From Candidatus Thiodiazotropha sp. (ex Codakia rugifera) (lineage in GTDB: Bacteria > Pseudomonadota > Gammaproteobacteria > Chromatiales > Chromatiaceae): a DNA stretch of 64,000 nt. The number at the start of each line of letters is the position of its first letter. Position 1 is the stretch's first letter. The DNA lies in the NCBI GenBank assembly GCA_025656675.1, contig JAHXHN010000001.1:277501-341500 (forward strand), in the 5' to 3' direction. A program made the translations under genes and the position numbers. The notes beneath the pieces were generated by a model, which was not told where the DNA came from, ran no database searches, and saw only the letters and a list, made by a program, of their open reading frames with translations. Of this stretch, positions 27,813-38,257 are shown piece by piece.

Positions 27813-30800
27813 TCAGCCTTCTGATGCGATGGGTGGATGACCTGTATCACCCTTTCCGATATCTCTCGATGTTACCCACATCCTCATATCATCAGCTATG
27901 AGATAAAAGCAGGGTAATGCGAGCAATATCAATACTGTTGCGAACAACAATCCAAAACCAAGACTTACCGCCATCGGTGAAAGAAATGCTGTCTGACCGG
28001 TCGCGAAAAAAATCAGTGGAGAGATCCCGAGAAAGGTGGTGGCGGTGGTCAAAAGAATGGGCCTGATGCGTACCCGCCCCGCTTCGACTAAGGCATCTTT
28101 ACGATCCCATCCATTGCGTCTCAGTCGCTTGGCAAAATCGATCAGGATTAACGAATCATTGACCACAATACCGGTCAGCGCAAGGAAGCCAATGAGTGAA
28201 AGGAATTGCAGATGAAAGCCAAACAATAGATGTCCCACAATCACACCAATGGCGCCGAACGGAATAGCAAACATCACAACCAATGGGTCGAGCAGTGATT
28301 TAAAGAGTGCGGCCAGAATAAAAAAGATAATCGCGAGTGCGATCACACCCGCCCGCTTCATCCCTGCTATCGACTCTTCGGCTTTTTTCTTTTCACCAAG
28401 AAATATCAGACGCTGCTCTGCAGGGAGTTGACTGAACTCTGTCATGACGAGTTCCAAAACCTGATTGGGTGTAGTGACCTTTGCATCGACTTCAGCAGTG
28501 ATGGTTGCCAAACGACTGAGGTTGCGCCGATTGATACTGTTATAACCCCGAGCCTCCTCAATGTCGGCCACATCACCCAGGTAGACTGTACGCCCATCAT
28601 CCAGGGTAATAGGTAACCTGGCCAGAGCACTGGCATCGTGACGCAATTCATCGTTATAAATCAGGCGAACAGGAATCCGTTTATCACGCCAGCTGACGTG
28701 GGCCAGCTTGAGACCTAAAAAACCTGTTCGTACAGCGTTCGCCAGCAGTGTCTGAGAGAGACCTAAACGGCGTCCCCGCTCATTGAGCTCATAACGATAC
28801 TCCAATTTACCGGAATCCATGTCCTGCCTGGCATCTGAGACTCCCGGCAGGCGACCGATGAAACTGCGTATCGTCTCTGCTGTACGACTGATCCCGTCAA
28901 CCGACTCACCCAACACGCCAATCTCTACATCAGCCCCAGCCGGTCCTCCTTGTGTACGCAATATCGACATCCTCTGAATACCGGGTATCTGCTGCAGTGC
29001 ATTACGTACATCTTCGATCACCATCTTGGAGCTACGCGTACGACTTCCCTCCAGGGAGAACTTCAGGCTTACCAGCGGTGAGATCCAGCGTTCAATGAAA
29101 CCTTCAGGTTTCTGTTTCTTTAGATCGACGATCAATTGAATGTAACGACTACCCAATTTCACACGATGAAAATCAATAAACATCACACCCACATTACTCA
29201 GCAAGGTTTCCAGTTCATCCTCACCCAGGGTTTGCATGAGAGTCTCCTCCAGCTTATCTGCCAAGCGGGAAGCATCCTCGATACTGTAGGTACTGGGCGC
29301 CTCTACATTGACAAAAAACTGTCCCACATCAACATGGCCGAATAGTAGAAATGGGATTCGGGTAGTAGCAAAAGTAAGCGCAATCGCCAGTACACCGACA
29401 CTCAACATCGCCACTGGATAGCGATAGTCCAAACATGTGCGTAACAGTTGAGTATAACGGCGATTCAAAGCGGTCCAGTCGATACGCCCTGGCTTGCGCA
29501 CTTTTGCCGTACGTAAAAACTCCTTGGCATGAGAAGGCAAAACACCAAAGGCCTCCAATAGTGAACCAGCCAATGAGGCACTGACCACCACAGGAATAAC
29601 AGATATAAATGCACCCATAGTGCCACCAATCGCGAACATCGGCATAAAGGCAGCAATGGTTGTTGTGGTCGACGCCACAACAGGCCAGTAGACCTCCTTG
29701 GTACCTATCGCCGCAGCACCGGCAGGATTTTCTCCCATCTCCAGATGGCGATAGATATTTTCATTGACGATGATGGCATCATCAACAATCAGACCGAGTG
29801 CAATGAGAAAGGCAAACAGGGAGACCATATTAATGCTGTAACCCAGCATATATAAGGTAATCACCGCCACCAGGAATGAGACCGGAATACCTAGTGCAGT
29901 GATGAAGGCAACGCGGAAATTGAGCATCAAATAGAGCGCCAGCAGCACCAGTACAAGCCCGACAATACCCGATGACTTGACCGTTTCCAGCCGATTTTTC
30001 ACATACACAGAGAGATCGCTGAAGAGCCCGAGGCGGATACCTGCGGGCAGATTCTGCTGATGTTTCCCTACAAACTCATGCACCAGTCTCGCAACTTCAA
30101 TGGTCGATGCCTGACTGGTTTTATTAATGGTCAGGTTGACCGAGGGCTTGCCATTGAACCGTCCCAATGTCTGAGCCTCCTCCAGTCGTAACTGGACCTG
30201 AGCCAATTCCCCCAGACGCAACTGCCCACCCTGCTCGTTATGACGCAGTACGATTGCCGCCATCTGTTCGGGATCAGGGGGTACGCCCATGCCACGAAGA
30301 CGGATATCACCGCCCGTCGATTTCAACGTACCGCCAGGCAGATCACGTAAATTATTCTGTAAGGCATGGCCGATTTGATTGAGAGAGACACCCCTTGCTG
30401 CCAACACTTTAGGGTCTACAACCACCCAGATCTCCCACTCCCTGTCACCGGCGGTACCCACAGACGCCACACCCGGCAGCTGGATCAGTTCATCCTTGAT
30501 CTCCTCTGCAATGGCATACAGCTCACCTCGGGATATATCCCCGAACAGGCTTACCGATATGACAGGGAAACGCGTCTCAAGCCGCTCTAATTCAGGTTCC
30601 TCAGCCTCTTCAGGCAGGTCATCAACCTGATCCAGCGCAGTGCGTACCTTACGCATAAAGTTATCCACATCAGAACCGGTTTTTAATTCAATGAGGATAT
30701 TGGAGGTGCTCTCATTACTAGTGGAGCTGATGACATCGATATCGGCCAGACCGTCCAGCTCCTGCTCAATGGGCAGAGTAACCTGACGCTCCATCTCCTC

Positions 30801-30962
30801 TGGTGAGGCCCCTTCAAAGAAGGTCTTGATACTGACCTTGTCCTGCTCCACAACCGGAAACATCTCTTGCGGCATGGCATACCAGGAAATGACGCCAGCC
30901 AGCAGTACAATGATCAACAGCAGGTTGACCATCAATGGATTGCGAATCGAAAAATCGATCAA
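27813..30962 (-). CDS. RND-family efflux transporter permease
   Basis: This is an inner-membrane proton-driven exporter of 1049 residues, the usual length. It has twelve helices and two large periplasmic loops. The N-terminus MIDFSIRNPLMVNLLLI is typical. The proton-relay aspartates lie in helix 4 (GLIVDDAIIVNENIYRH), and the helix 6 and helix 11-12 motifs (FIVSxI-like and ILLTTATTFLG) are present. The 4-base overlap with the upstream adaptor gene shows they are made together. No outer-membrane channel gene is adjacent, so a TolC-like partner must be encoded elsewhere. The substrate is unknown; sequence points to the hydrophobe/drug exporter class rather than heavy metals. Confidence 0.9.
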   Translation of the reverse strand: MIDFSIRNPLMVNLLLIIVLLAGVISWYAMPQEMFPVVEQDKVSIKTFFEGASPEEMERQVTLPIEQELDGLADIDVISSTSNESTSNILIELKTGSDVDNFMRKVRTALDQVDDLPEEAEEPELERLETRFPVISVSLFGDISRGELYAIAEEIKDELIQLPGVASVGTAGDREWEIWVVVDPKVLAARGVSLNQIGHALQNNLRDLPGGTLKSTGGDIRLRGMGVPPDPEQMAAIVLRHNEQGGQLRLGELAQVQLRLEEAQTLGRFNGKPSVNLTINKTSQASTIEVARLVHEFVGKHQQNLPAGIRLGLFSDLSVYVKNRLETVKSSGIVGLVLVLLALYLMLNFRVAFITALGIPVSFLVAVITLYMLGYSINMVSLFAFLIALGLIVDDAIIVNENIYRHLEMGENPAGAAAIGTKEVYWPVVASTTTTIAAFMPMFAIGGTMGAFISVIPVVVSASLAGSLLEAFGVLPSHAKEFLRTAKVRKPGRIDWTALNRRYTQLLRTCLDYRYPVAMLSVGVLAIALTFATTRIPFLLFGHVDVGQFFVNVEAPSTYSIEDASRLADKLEETLMQTLGEDELETLLSNVGVMFIDFHRVKLGSRYIQLIVDLKKQKPEGFIERWISPLVSLKFSLEGSRTRSSKMVIEDVRNALQQIPGIQRMSILRTQGGPAGADVEIGVLGESVDGISRTAETIRSFIGRLPGVSDARQDMDSGKLEYRYELNERGRRLGLSQTLLANAVRTGFLGLKLAHVSWRDKRIPVRLIYNDELRHDASALARLPITLDDGRTVYLGDVADIEEARGYNSINRRNLSRLATITAEVDAKVTTPNQVLELVMTEFSQLPAEQRLIFLGEKKKAEESIAGMKRAGVIALAIIFFILAALFKSLLDPLVVMFAIPFGAIGVIVGHLLFGFHLQFLSLIGFLALTGIVVNDSLILIDFAKRLRRNGWDRKDALVEAGRVRIRPILLTTATTFLGISPLIFFATGQTAFLSPMAVSLGFGLLFATVLILLALPCFYLIADDMRMWVTSRDIGKGDTGHPPIASEG

Positions 30963-32152
30963 TGGTTTTCCTCGTTGGATTCCACCTGCACCTCGATATC
31001 GTGACTCAGTACTTCCACATCCCTGGCGACCACCAGATCACCCGCTTCGACCCCCTGCTGCAGAACCTGTAGATCATCCTGTCGAATGCCTGTCGTCACT
31101 TGTTGCTGTACAAGACGATCCTCCCTCACCAGAAAGACATAGTGTTTGCCCTCTTCCCGCATCACTGCCGATGCCGGTACAACCAAAGCATCCACTCTGG
31201 GGCGTAGTGGCAGACCGACCCGACCCAGTTGCCCAGGCAGAAATCCCTCACCCGGAATGCGAATGCGTAGCGGATGAGTATGAGTCTGGGGATCGGGATC
31301 AAACTGCAGGGCAACCAGCTCTCCCGTGACCTGCCGATGATCGATGTCCAGAACTAATACCTGCCCCAGTGTGAGTGCGGCAGCAACATCGCCACTCACC
31401 GCCAGCTCCAGCTCCATGGCATGGGTGTCGATCAACTCCAAAACCAAGCTGTTGCCTTGCAGATAGTCGCCCACCTCGGCCATCACCCGATTAACTCGTC
31501 CGTCGAACGGTGCCAATAGCTTGGTGCGATCAAGATTACGCTGTGCACGGCTGAGGGCTGCATCCTGTCTCGCCAGGCGAGCACGGCTGCTTTGCATGCT
31601 ATAGGCCAGTCTCGCCTCTTCACTTTGCAGGTTTATCAACTGCTGACGGGAACCCTCTCGCGTTGAAAGGGATGCCAGGGAGCCCTTCCCCAATTTCTCC
31701 AGACGCTGGTATTCACGCTCTGCCAGTTGACGGTTTTCTCGGGCCAGTTTAAGCAGGGCCTGATCGCGTTCCAAAGCCGCTTGAGTCTCACTCAGCTGAG
31801 ATGTCGCTTCCTTCACAGCATCCCTATAATCCGCATCATCCAACTGCAAGAGCAACTCACCGCCATCAACCAATTGACCCGGCTCCACATTTCGGAGCAT
31901 CAGTTCACCCGACACCTCGAAACGCACAGATGCAGTCTGACGGGGGCGTAGGACACCGGTAAATTCAATCATTGGCTGCAGGTCCTGCTGCATCACTTCG
32001 GTCACTACTACACGGGTGATACCGGGCTGCTTCATCTCCACATTGGCTTCAGGTCGTGTCGCTACCAATAGCACAACAGCAATGATCGTCACGATGAGAA
32101 TGGTCAGAGTAAGGAAAAAACGACGTCTAACAGAGGTCACGAGTGGTACCAA
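30959..32152 (-). CDS. RND efflux periplasmic adaptor (membrane fusion protein)
   Basis: This is a HlyD/AcrA-like adaptor of 397 residues that bridges the RND pump to an outer-membrane channel. An N-terminal membrane segment (FFLTLTILIVTIIAVVLLV) is followed by the lipoyl half-motif (GVLRPRQTASVRFEVSGEL), a long alpha-helical hairpin (about residues 105-200), the second lipoyl half (LLAPFDGRVNRVMAEVGDYL) and beta-barrel domains. The anchor is a helix rather than a lipobox. It is transcribed ahead of the permease and diverges from lptD over a 142-base gap. Confidence 0.9.
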   Translation of the reverse strand: MVPLVTSVRRRFFLTLTILIVTIIAVVLLVATRPEANVEMKQPGITRVVVTEVMQQDLQPMIEFTGVLRPRQTASVRFEVSGELMLRNVEPGQLVDGGELLLQLDDADYRDAVKEATSQLSETQAALERDQALLKLARENRQLAEREYQRLEKLGKGSLASLSTREGSRQQLINLQSEEARLAYSMQSSRARLARQDAALSRAQRNLDRTKLLAPFDGRVNRVMAEVGDYLQGNSLVLELIDTHAMELELAVSGDVAAALTLGQVLVLDIDHRQVTGELVALQFDPDPQTHTHPLRIRIPGEGFLPGQLGRVGLPLRPRVDALVVPASAVMREEGKHYVFLVREDRLVQQQVTTGIRQDDLQVLQQGVEAGDLVVARDVEVLSHDIEVQVESNEENH

Positions 32153-32294
32153 TTTTCCAGAGAATTTGAAGTAAGGCAGATTCTATGCGATTTTGTGCAG
32201 ACCCGCGTGATGTTTTATCAATGCCATTCCTAAATGAGTTCACTATTCAGTATTGGTTCCCTGACTGCTTTCACCTGAATATATTATCCAATAG

Positions 32295-34547
32295 ATGTCA
32301 CGCCTCACACTCATTCATACTTTACTCTCTTGTCTGATACTGCCCCTGCCGACTATTGCGGATGACTACAGACGTCTCGATCAAGGGATCAACTGGGACT
32401 TCTGCGGCCAGGAACCTGCCCATAATGACCTTTCAGCCCCGACACCACCCTTCCCCAGTAGACTGACCCAACTTGAGGCGGATCGCATGGAGTTCGACCA
32501 GGTGGGTGGAGTAAGCCGACTGAGCGGGTCGGTACAGCTCTGGCAGCAGGATGGTTATGCGGAAGCCGATAGCATCATTTACCGACAGGATGACCGAGCC
32601 GCCGACCTTTTCGGTAACCTTTTTATTCAGCAACCCGGCCTGAGGTTCAGTGCAACACAGGGATATCTGGCGTTAGACGAGGACAGGGGTTGGCTGAGTG
32701 ATACTGAATTTCGCCTCACAACGCACAATGCGCGTGGCAGTGCCAAGTTAATCAAGATAACCGGCAAAGAGCAATCTCACTATGAAGATGTAATCTATAC
32801 CACATGCGCACCCGGTAAAAATGACTGGAGCCTGGCTGCCTCTGAGCTGGATATCGATATGACAGAAGGTTGGGGGAGTGCCCATCATGCCCGCTTGCGT
32901 CTGGCTGGTGTGCCCGTTCTCTACATGCCCTACTTCACATTCCCTGTGGATGAACGGAGAAAAAGCGGCTTTTTAATACCCTCAATCTCATCATCTAACC
33001 GACTCGGCAGTGAGCTCACACTCCCCTATTACTTTAATATTGCACCAAATTATGATGCTACAATAACGCCTCGCTGGATGAGTAAACGTGGGCTTATGCT
33101 GGGCGGCGAATTTCGTTTTCTCGGTGCAAACCAACGTGCTGAAGTCAGTGGTGAGATATTACCGAATGACAGTGAAGAGAGTGTGGATCACGGCAGCCAG
33201 CGACGCGCCTTTCGGTTCTATCACGTCAGCCGGCCAGCCCCAGGGCTGACAACCCATATCGAAACCGATGCCGTAAGTGATAACGAATACCTGGATGATT
33301 TCGGCACCGGACTATCGATCACCAGTACTCGCCATCTGGAACGGGTTGGTGAGGTAAATTACCGGTTGGGTAACTGGCGTTTGCTTGGTCGCTTGCAGAC
33401 ATTTCAAACAGTGGATGAAACCCTCAGCAATAGCAGCCACCCCTACCGCCGGTTACCGCAATTGCTGAGTACCTACCGGAACCACCGCAACCCATTAGGT
33501 CTGACGCTTGGCTTCACTGGCGAATACACCCATTTTAAACACGACAGCTTGATAAACGGCGAGCGGGTCATTCTGCGTCCCTCACTTAGCTTGCCGATGC
33601 GTCGCAGCTGGGGTCATCTCACCCCCAAATTGAGCCTCAACTATGGCGGGTACATGCTCGATCAAGAGGATGCACCACGCAACGAAAAACCCGACTATTT
33701 CGTACCCGCCTTCAGCCTCGACAGCGGCCTGGTGTTTGAGCGTGAAACCCACTGGTTCGGTACAGCCGCCTTGCAGACATTGGAACCCCGTCTCTTCTAC
33801 CTCTCTGCACCCTTTGAAGACCAGTCTGATATCCCCGACTTCGACACAGCAGATCTTGACCTCAGTTTTGCCAACCTCTTCAAGGAGAACCGCTTTACCG
33901 GCAAAGACCGTTTCGGCGATGCTGATCAGATCGCATTCGGCCTGACCACCCGCTGGTTCCAGGCGAATAACGGCATGGAACGATTACGCGCCAGCATTGG
34001 TCAGATCTACTACAACGATAATAGAGAAGTACAACTGACTGGATCCACAGAAGAAAATCCCTCATCCGCCGTAGTTGCCGAGCTCTCAGCCAGGCTTGGC
34101 AGTTTTTGGCGAACGACACTGGCAGTGCGCCGTAACCCTCACTTGGATGAGGAACAGATTGATAAAGGCCGTTTCACCTTGCGCTATAACACGCCCAAAC
34201 GTGAACGCTTTAATATCGATTATAATTTCAAGCGTGACACTATTGAGGACTTAGACTTCTCATTTTTCTGGCCTTTTGGTCACAAGCTCAGTCTATTTGG
34301 TAAATGGAAGCACTCATACCTTTTCGAAAGAAATATGAATAGAATACTGGGTTTCGAATATGGTGGCCGCTGCTGCTGGAAACTGCGTACCTTCTTCCAA
34401 CGCTATGTGGCGAATGAAGATAAAGATGAAGAAGAGGAGTCACGTTTTATGCTGCAGCTTGAATTGAGAGGACTTGGCGCCTTGGGTCAGGCTGCAGACA
34501 AGGCAATGCAGGAATATATCTATGGTTACCAAACAGAACGGCACTAA
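32295..34547 (+). CDS. lptD: LPS assembly outer-membrane protein LptD
   Basis: LptD is the beta-barrel that inserts lipopolysaccharide into the outer leaflet together with LptE (750 residues). A signal peptide ends near residue 22. The N-terminal beta-jellyroll (LptA-like) spans about 50-190 and the LptD barrel domain follows to the C-terminus. Cys37, Cys171 and the adjacent pair Cys693-Cys694 match the four cysteines that form the essential disulfides in E. coli. It is followed after 2 bases by surA and then pdxA, the standard gammaproteobacterial cluster. SurA is also the chaperone that helps fold LptD. Confidence 0.95.
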   Translation: MSRLTLIHTLLSCLILPLPTIADDYRRLDQGINWDFCGQEPAHNDLSAPTPPFPSRLTQLEADRMEFDQVGGVSRLSGSVQLWQQDGYAEADSIIYRQDDRAADLFGNLFIQQPGLRFSATQGYLALDEDRGWLSDTEFRLTTHNARGSAKLIKITGKEQSHYEDVIYTTCAPGKNDWSLAASELDIDMTEGWGSAHHARLRLAGVPVLYMPYFTFPVDERRKSGFLIPSISSSNRLGSELTLPYYFNIAPNYDATITPRWMSKRGLMLGGEFRFLGANQRAEVSGEILPNDSEESVDHGSQRRAFRFYHVSRPAPGLTTHIETDAVSDNEYLDDFGTGLSITSTRHLERVGEVNYRLGNWRLLGRLQTFQTVDETLSNSSHPYRRLPQLLSTYRNHRNPLGLTLGFTGEYTHFKHDSLINGERVILRPSLSLPMRRSWGHLTPKLSLNYGGYMLDQEDAPRNEKPDYFVPAFSLDSGLVFERETHWFGTAALQTLEPRLFYLSAPFEDQSDIPDFDTADLDLSFANLFKENRFTGKDRFGDADQIAFGLTTRWFQANNGMERLRASIGQIYYNDNREVQLTGSTEENPSSAVVAELSARLGSFWRTTLAVRRNPHLDEEQIDKGRFTLRYNTPKRERFNIDYNFKRDTIEDLDFSFFWPFGHKLSLFGKWKHSYLFERNMNRILGFEYGGRCCWKLRTFFQRYVANEDKDEEEESRFMLQLELRGLGALGQAADKAMQEYIYGYQTERH

Positions 34548-34549
34548 TT

Positions 34550-35860
34550 ATGCGTAGTAGGCTCAACTTATTTCTCAAAACTATTGGCATCACATGCCTC
34601 ATGGCCAGTTTGCCCCTGCAGGCAGCGGTAAAAGAGCTGGACCATATTGTGGCTCTGGTGAATGATGACATTATCGCTAAGAGTGAACTCAACAGTCAGA
34701 CCCGTGAGATGCTCGCTCAACTTGCACAAAAGCGCGCCAGCCTGCCCCCTATGCGAATCCTCCAGCAACAGGTATTGGAGCGGATGATCACCAAACGCTT
34801 ACAACTGCAAACCGCACAACGGCTCGGTCTCAGCGTGAACGATGCCACCCTGACCAAGGCGATCACCAATATTGCAGAGACCAATCAGATTTCCCTGCTA
34901 CAGCTACGAGAGACTCTGGAAGCGGACGGCATCAGTTTTCCCTTGTTCCGTGAGCAGTTGCGAGATGACATTCTGATCAATCGCCTGAAACAGAAAGAGG
35001 TCATCAACCGGATTGTCATTACCGAGCAGGATGTCGCCACGTTTCTAGCCAGAGAGATGGGAACCAGTCGACAGCGTTCGGCTGCGCACTTGCTGCATAT
35101 CCTCATCGCCACGCCAGAGGGAGCTTCCCCTCAGGATGTGCAAGCGGCCAAACAACAGGCTCAATCCGTCTATGACCAGCTTCAGCAAGGTGCTGATTTC
35201 AGTGATCTCGCCCTGCGTCTATCAGATGGGCGTCAGGCCCTGGATGGCGGTGATCTTGGCTGGATCGAGATATCGCGCATTCCTAGCCTGTTTACCAGTG
35301 TCATCGACGAGATGGAACCAGGCACGTTCAGCGAACCAATCCGCAATGCTTCAGGATTTCATATCGTCAAGCTGGCGGAGGTAAAAGGTGGCAACAAGCT
35401 GATTATCAACCAGACTCATGCCCGTCATATTCTGGTAAATACAAACGAGATCGTTTCAGATAGCGAAGCGCAACAACGTCTGGAAACCTTGCGGGATCGT
35501 ATCATCGATGGTGATTCGTTCGAATCCCTGGCTCGCTCCCATTCAGACGACAAAGCCTCAGCCATCAAAGGCGGCGATCTGGGCTGGACCAGTCCAGGGG
35601 ACTTGGTTGATCAGTTCGAAGAGCAGATGAATGCCCTGGAAATCAACCAGATCAGTGAACCCTTTAAAACCCAGTTTGGCTGGCATATCGTACAGCCTCT
35701 TGAACGGCGTGAGCATGACAATACCGAAGAGGTATTGAAAAATCATGCACGTCAAGAGATCCAGAAGCAGAAGTCGGAAGAGGCCATAGCGCTCTGGTTG
35801 CGTCGACTACGTGATGAGGCCTATGTTGAGGTCCTCCTAGAGGAGTTGGATACACCTTGA
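34550..35860 (+). CDS. surA: Periplasmic peptidyl-prolyl isomerase / chaperone SurA
   Basis: SurA assists folding of outer-membrane proteins in the periplasm (436 residues). A signal peptide ends around residue 26 (PLQAAVKEL). A SurA N-terminal domain starts with [18 protein letters not shown], and two parvulin (PpiC) domains follow at about residues 172-275 and 285-385. Both contain the [17 protein letters not shown] and GGDLGW elements. The C-terminal helix completes the chaperone module. It lies 2 bases after lptD and its stop overlaps the pdxA start by 4 bases, so the three genes are co-expressed. Confidence 0.95.
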   Translation: MRSRLNLFLKTIGITCLMASLPLQAAVKELDHIVALVNDDIIAKSELNSQTREMLAQLAQKRASLPPMRILQQQVLERMITKRLQLQTAQRLGLSVNDATLTKAITNIAETNQISLLQLRETLEADGISFPLFREQLRDDILINRLKQKEVINRIVITEQDVATFLAREMGTSRQRSAAHLLHILIATPEGASPQDVQAAKQQAQSVYDQLQQGADFSDLALRLSDGRQALDGGDLGWIEISRIPSLFTSVIDEMEPGTFSEPIRNASGFHIVKLAEVKGGNKLIINQTHARHILVNTNEIVSDSEAQQRLETLRDRIIDGDSFESLARSHSDDKASAIKGGDLGWTSPGDLVDQFEEQMNALEINQISEPFKTQFGWHIVQPLERREHDNTEEVLKNHARQEIQKQKSEEAIALWLRRLRDEAYVEVLLEELDTP

Positions 35861-36858
35861 TTTCACGCCTAGCACTCACCCCAGGTGAACCGGCCGGAAT
35901 CGGCCCCGATCTCTGTGTCATGCTGGCACAGCGCCCCTATCCGGAAACCGAGATCGTCGTGATTGCCGATCCGTTCTTACTGCAACAGCGAGCCGAACGG
36001 CTGGGCCTGGCACTGGAACTGCTGCCATTCGACAGCAAACAGCCTGCCACACCTCTACCTCCAGGACAGCTCAGATTCCTCCCAGTGGCACTGGAAAATG
36101 AGGTGACCTGTGGCCAGCTGAATCCAGCCAATGCAGGTTATGTACTTGAAACACTGAAGATCGCCACCGAGGGTTGTATCAATGGTGATTTTGACGGCAT
36201 GGTAACCGGCCCGGTACATAAAGGGGTGATCAACGATGCCGGCCTGCCTTTTACCGGCCATACCGAATACCTGTCAGCACTTTGTGAAAATGCCTATCCT
36301 GTGATGATGCTCGCCACCCCTGACCTCCGGGTAGCTCTTGTCACAACGCATCTTCCCCTGGCGGAGGTCAGCCAGGCCATTACCAAACAGCGACTCAGAC
36401 AAGTAGCCAGCACCCTGCATCAGGATCTTCAACAGCGATTCGGCATACCGCAGCCACGCATCATGGTATGCGGACTCAATCCCCATGCAGGCGAACAGGG
36501 ATACCTGGGAAGGGAGGAGATCGATATCATTCAGCCAGTGCTGGCTGAGCTTAACAGTACCGGTATGCAGTTAATCGGCCCGCTACCGGCCGATACACTT
36601 TTCACGCCCATACATCTGCAGCAAGCCGATGCCGTATTGGCCATGTATCACGACCAGGGACTGCCGGTATTGAAGCACCTCGGATTTGGTAATGCGGTCA
36701 ATATCACCCTGGGATTACCGATCGTTCGCACATCAGTCGACCATGGCACGGCACTACCGCTGGCAGGTACCAATCAGATAGATTTGGGAAGTCTGAAATA
36801 TGCGGTCAAGGTGGCGGAAAAGATGGCCAGAAGCAGGCACCGGGCTTCCCCTGATTGA
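35857..36858 (+). CDS. pdxA: 4-hydroxythreonine-4-phosphate dehydrogenase
   Basis: PdxA oxidises 4-phosphohydroxy-L-threonine in pyridoxal-5'-phosphate synthesis (333 residues). The start is a TTG that overlaps the surA stop in TTGA, consistent with translational coupling. The N-terminus [17 protein letters not shown] is canonical. The metal- and substrate-binding residues are in [31 protein letters not shown] and [16 protein letters not shown]. In many relatives rsmA and apaG follow pdxA; here a palindrome and the convergent pmbA gene follow instead. Confidence 0.95.
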   Translation: MISRLALTPGEPAGIGPDLCVMLAQRPYPETEIVVIADPFLLQQRAERLGLALELLPFDSKQPATPLPPGQLRFLPVALENEVTCGQLNPANAGYVLETLKIATEGCINGDFDGMVTGPVHKGVINDAGLPFTGHTEYLSALCENAYPVMMLATPDLRVALVTTHLPLAEVSQAITKQRLRQVASTLHQDLQQRFGIPQPRIMVCGLNPHAGEQGYLGREEIDIIQPVLAELNSTGMQLIGPLPADTLFTPIHLQQADAVLAMYHDQGLPVLKHLGFGNAVNITLGLPIVRTSVDHGTALPLAGTNQIDLGSLKYAVKVAEKMARSRHRASPD

Positions 36859-36861
36859 ACG

Positions 36862-36881
36862 AGGGCCTGTTAACAGGCCCT
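36862..36881. terminator. Perfect palindrome between pdxA and pmbA, candidate bidirectional terminator
   Basis: The 20-base palindrome AGGGCCTGTTAACAGGCCCT would form an 8-bp GC-rich hairpin with a TTAA loop. It lies 4 bases beyond pdxA and 41 bases before the end of convergent pmbA. No T-run follows on either side, so termination may be weak or factor-dependent. Confidence 0.6.
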
Positions 36882-36922
36882 AGTCCAGATAACTGTCGGA
36901 GAACATGCTAGCTATACCGGTA

Positions 36923-38257
36923 TCACTCACCGGCAATCATCATCTTATCGATTAGCCAGGAGCCGGTCTGTACACTGCTACGGGTTTCCAGATCTGTACC
37001 AACCTCCTGCAGTCCCAGCATCATATCGCGCAGGTTGCCGGCAATGGTGATCTCTTCGACTGGATATTGGACCGCACCATCTTCCACCCAGAAACCGGCA
37101 ACGCCACGGGAGTAGTCACCGGTCACCATATTGACACCCTGCCCCATCAGTTCAGTAACCAATAGGCCGCGATCCATCTTTTTCAGTAACCCCTCCCGGT
37201 CCAGTCCACCGCTGTTGATGCGTAGATTTCGCACCCCGCCAGCATTTCCAGTTGTCTGCATAGCCAGTTTGCGTGCTGCATAACTGTCCAGTACATAACT
37301 CTCAAGCACACCATTCTTGATAAAGTTGCGTCGCTGGGTAGCAACACCTTCGCTGTCATAAGATGCACTGGCGAGTCCCATGGGTAAATGGGGCTCCTCG
37401 TGGATATCAACAAATTCGGGGAAAACCGGTTTACCCAGATGATCAAGCAGGAAACTGGCCTTGCGATAGAGCGCGGAACCTCTGATTGCTCCAATGAAGC
37501 TACGCAGTAATCCAACCGCCACGTCTGCCTGAAACACAACCGGTGCCTGCTGGGTGGGTATTTGCCTGGCTTTGAGACGTGCAATGGTCCTCTGTGCGGC
37601 TACCTTCCCCACATGCTCAGGCGACTCTAGCTGATTCCCCTGCCGTGATAGGGTATACCAATAATCACGTTGCATACTGTCATCCTGCTTACCCACGACT
37701 GCGCAGCTGAGACTATGCCTGGATGAGGGATAACCACCAATGAAACCGTGAGTATTGCCATACACCTGCAAGCCGTTGTGAGAGTTCAGGGTGGCACCTT
37801 CCGAGTTAATAATACGTGGATCCAATTCACGAGCCGCAGTTTCACAACGTATTGCCAAATCGATCGCCTGTTCCACGCTCTGCTTCCAGGGATGATAAAG
37901 TTGAAGATCAGGTAGATCGGTTGCCATTAAGTGGGCATCTGCCAAACCGGAGCAGGGATCTTCTGAGGTGTAACGGGCAAAGTTGCAGGCGGCCTCTACT
38001 GTCTCCCTGATCGCCTGAGGCGAAAGGTCAGAGGTACTGGCACTACCCTTGCGCTGACCAAAGTAGACAGTGACACCCAGCCCATTATCCCGGGTGTGCT
38101 CGATTGTCTCAGTCTCACCCAGGCGTACCGTCAATGAGAGACCGGCATCGCTGCTTACGGCTGCCTCCGCCGCACTCGCGCCCTGCTGTTTCGCCTCCCC
38201 CAACAGATCCTCAACCAGTTGTTGAAGCTCACTCTTTCGCTTCTCCATATCGATCAC
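36923..38257 (-). CDS. pmbA: Metalloprotease-associated protein PmbA/TldE
   Basis: PmbA (TldE) forms a heterodimeric peptidase with TldD that degrades unfolded peptides and matures some ribosomal peptides such as microcin B17 (444 residues). It is the non-catalytic partner and lacks the HExxxH motif. Recognisable parts are [28 protein letters not shown] and the C-terminal [25 protein letters not shown] start at 38257 overlaps the tldD stop in GTGA and is preceded by GGGGG. An ATG at 38248 is the alternative but has a poorer ribosome-binding site. Confidence 0.93.
   Translation of the reverse strand: MIDMEKRKSELQQLVEDLLGEAKQQGASAAEAAVSSDAGLSLTVRLGETETIEHTRDNGLGVTVYFGQRKGSASTSDLSPQAIRETVEAACNFARYTSEDPCSGLADAHLMATDLPDLQLYHPWKQSVEQAIDLAIRCETAARELDPRIINSEGATLNSHNGLQVYGNTHGFIGGYPSSRHSLSCAVVGKQDDSMQRDYWYTLSRQGNQLESPEHVGKVAAQRTIARLKARQIPTQQAPVVFQADVAVGLLRSFIGAIRGSALYRKASFLLDHLGKPVFPEFVDIHEEPHLPMGLASASYDSEGVATQRRNFIKNGVLESYVLDSYAARKLAMQTTGNAGGVRNLRINSGGLDREGLLKKMDRGLLVTELMGQGVNMVTGDYSRGVAGFWVEDGAVQYPVEEITIAGNLRDMMLGLQEVGTDLETRSSVQTGSWLIDKMMIAGE

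Noticed and set aside
30826-31329. 167-codon open frame opposite the RND adaptor/permease junction
   Set aside because: Proline-rich shadow without start signal; the adaptor and permease genes fully account for the region.
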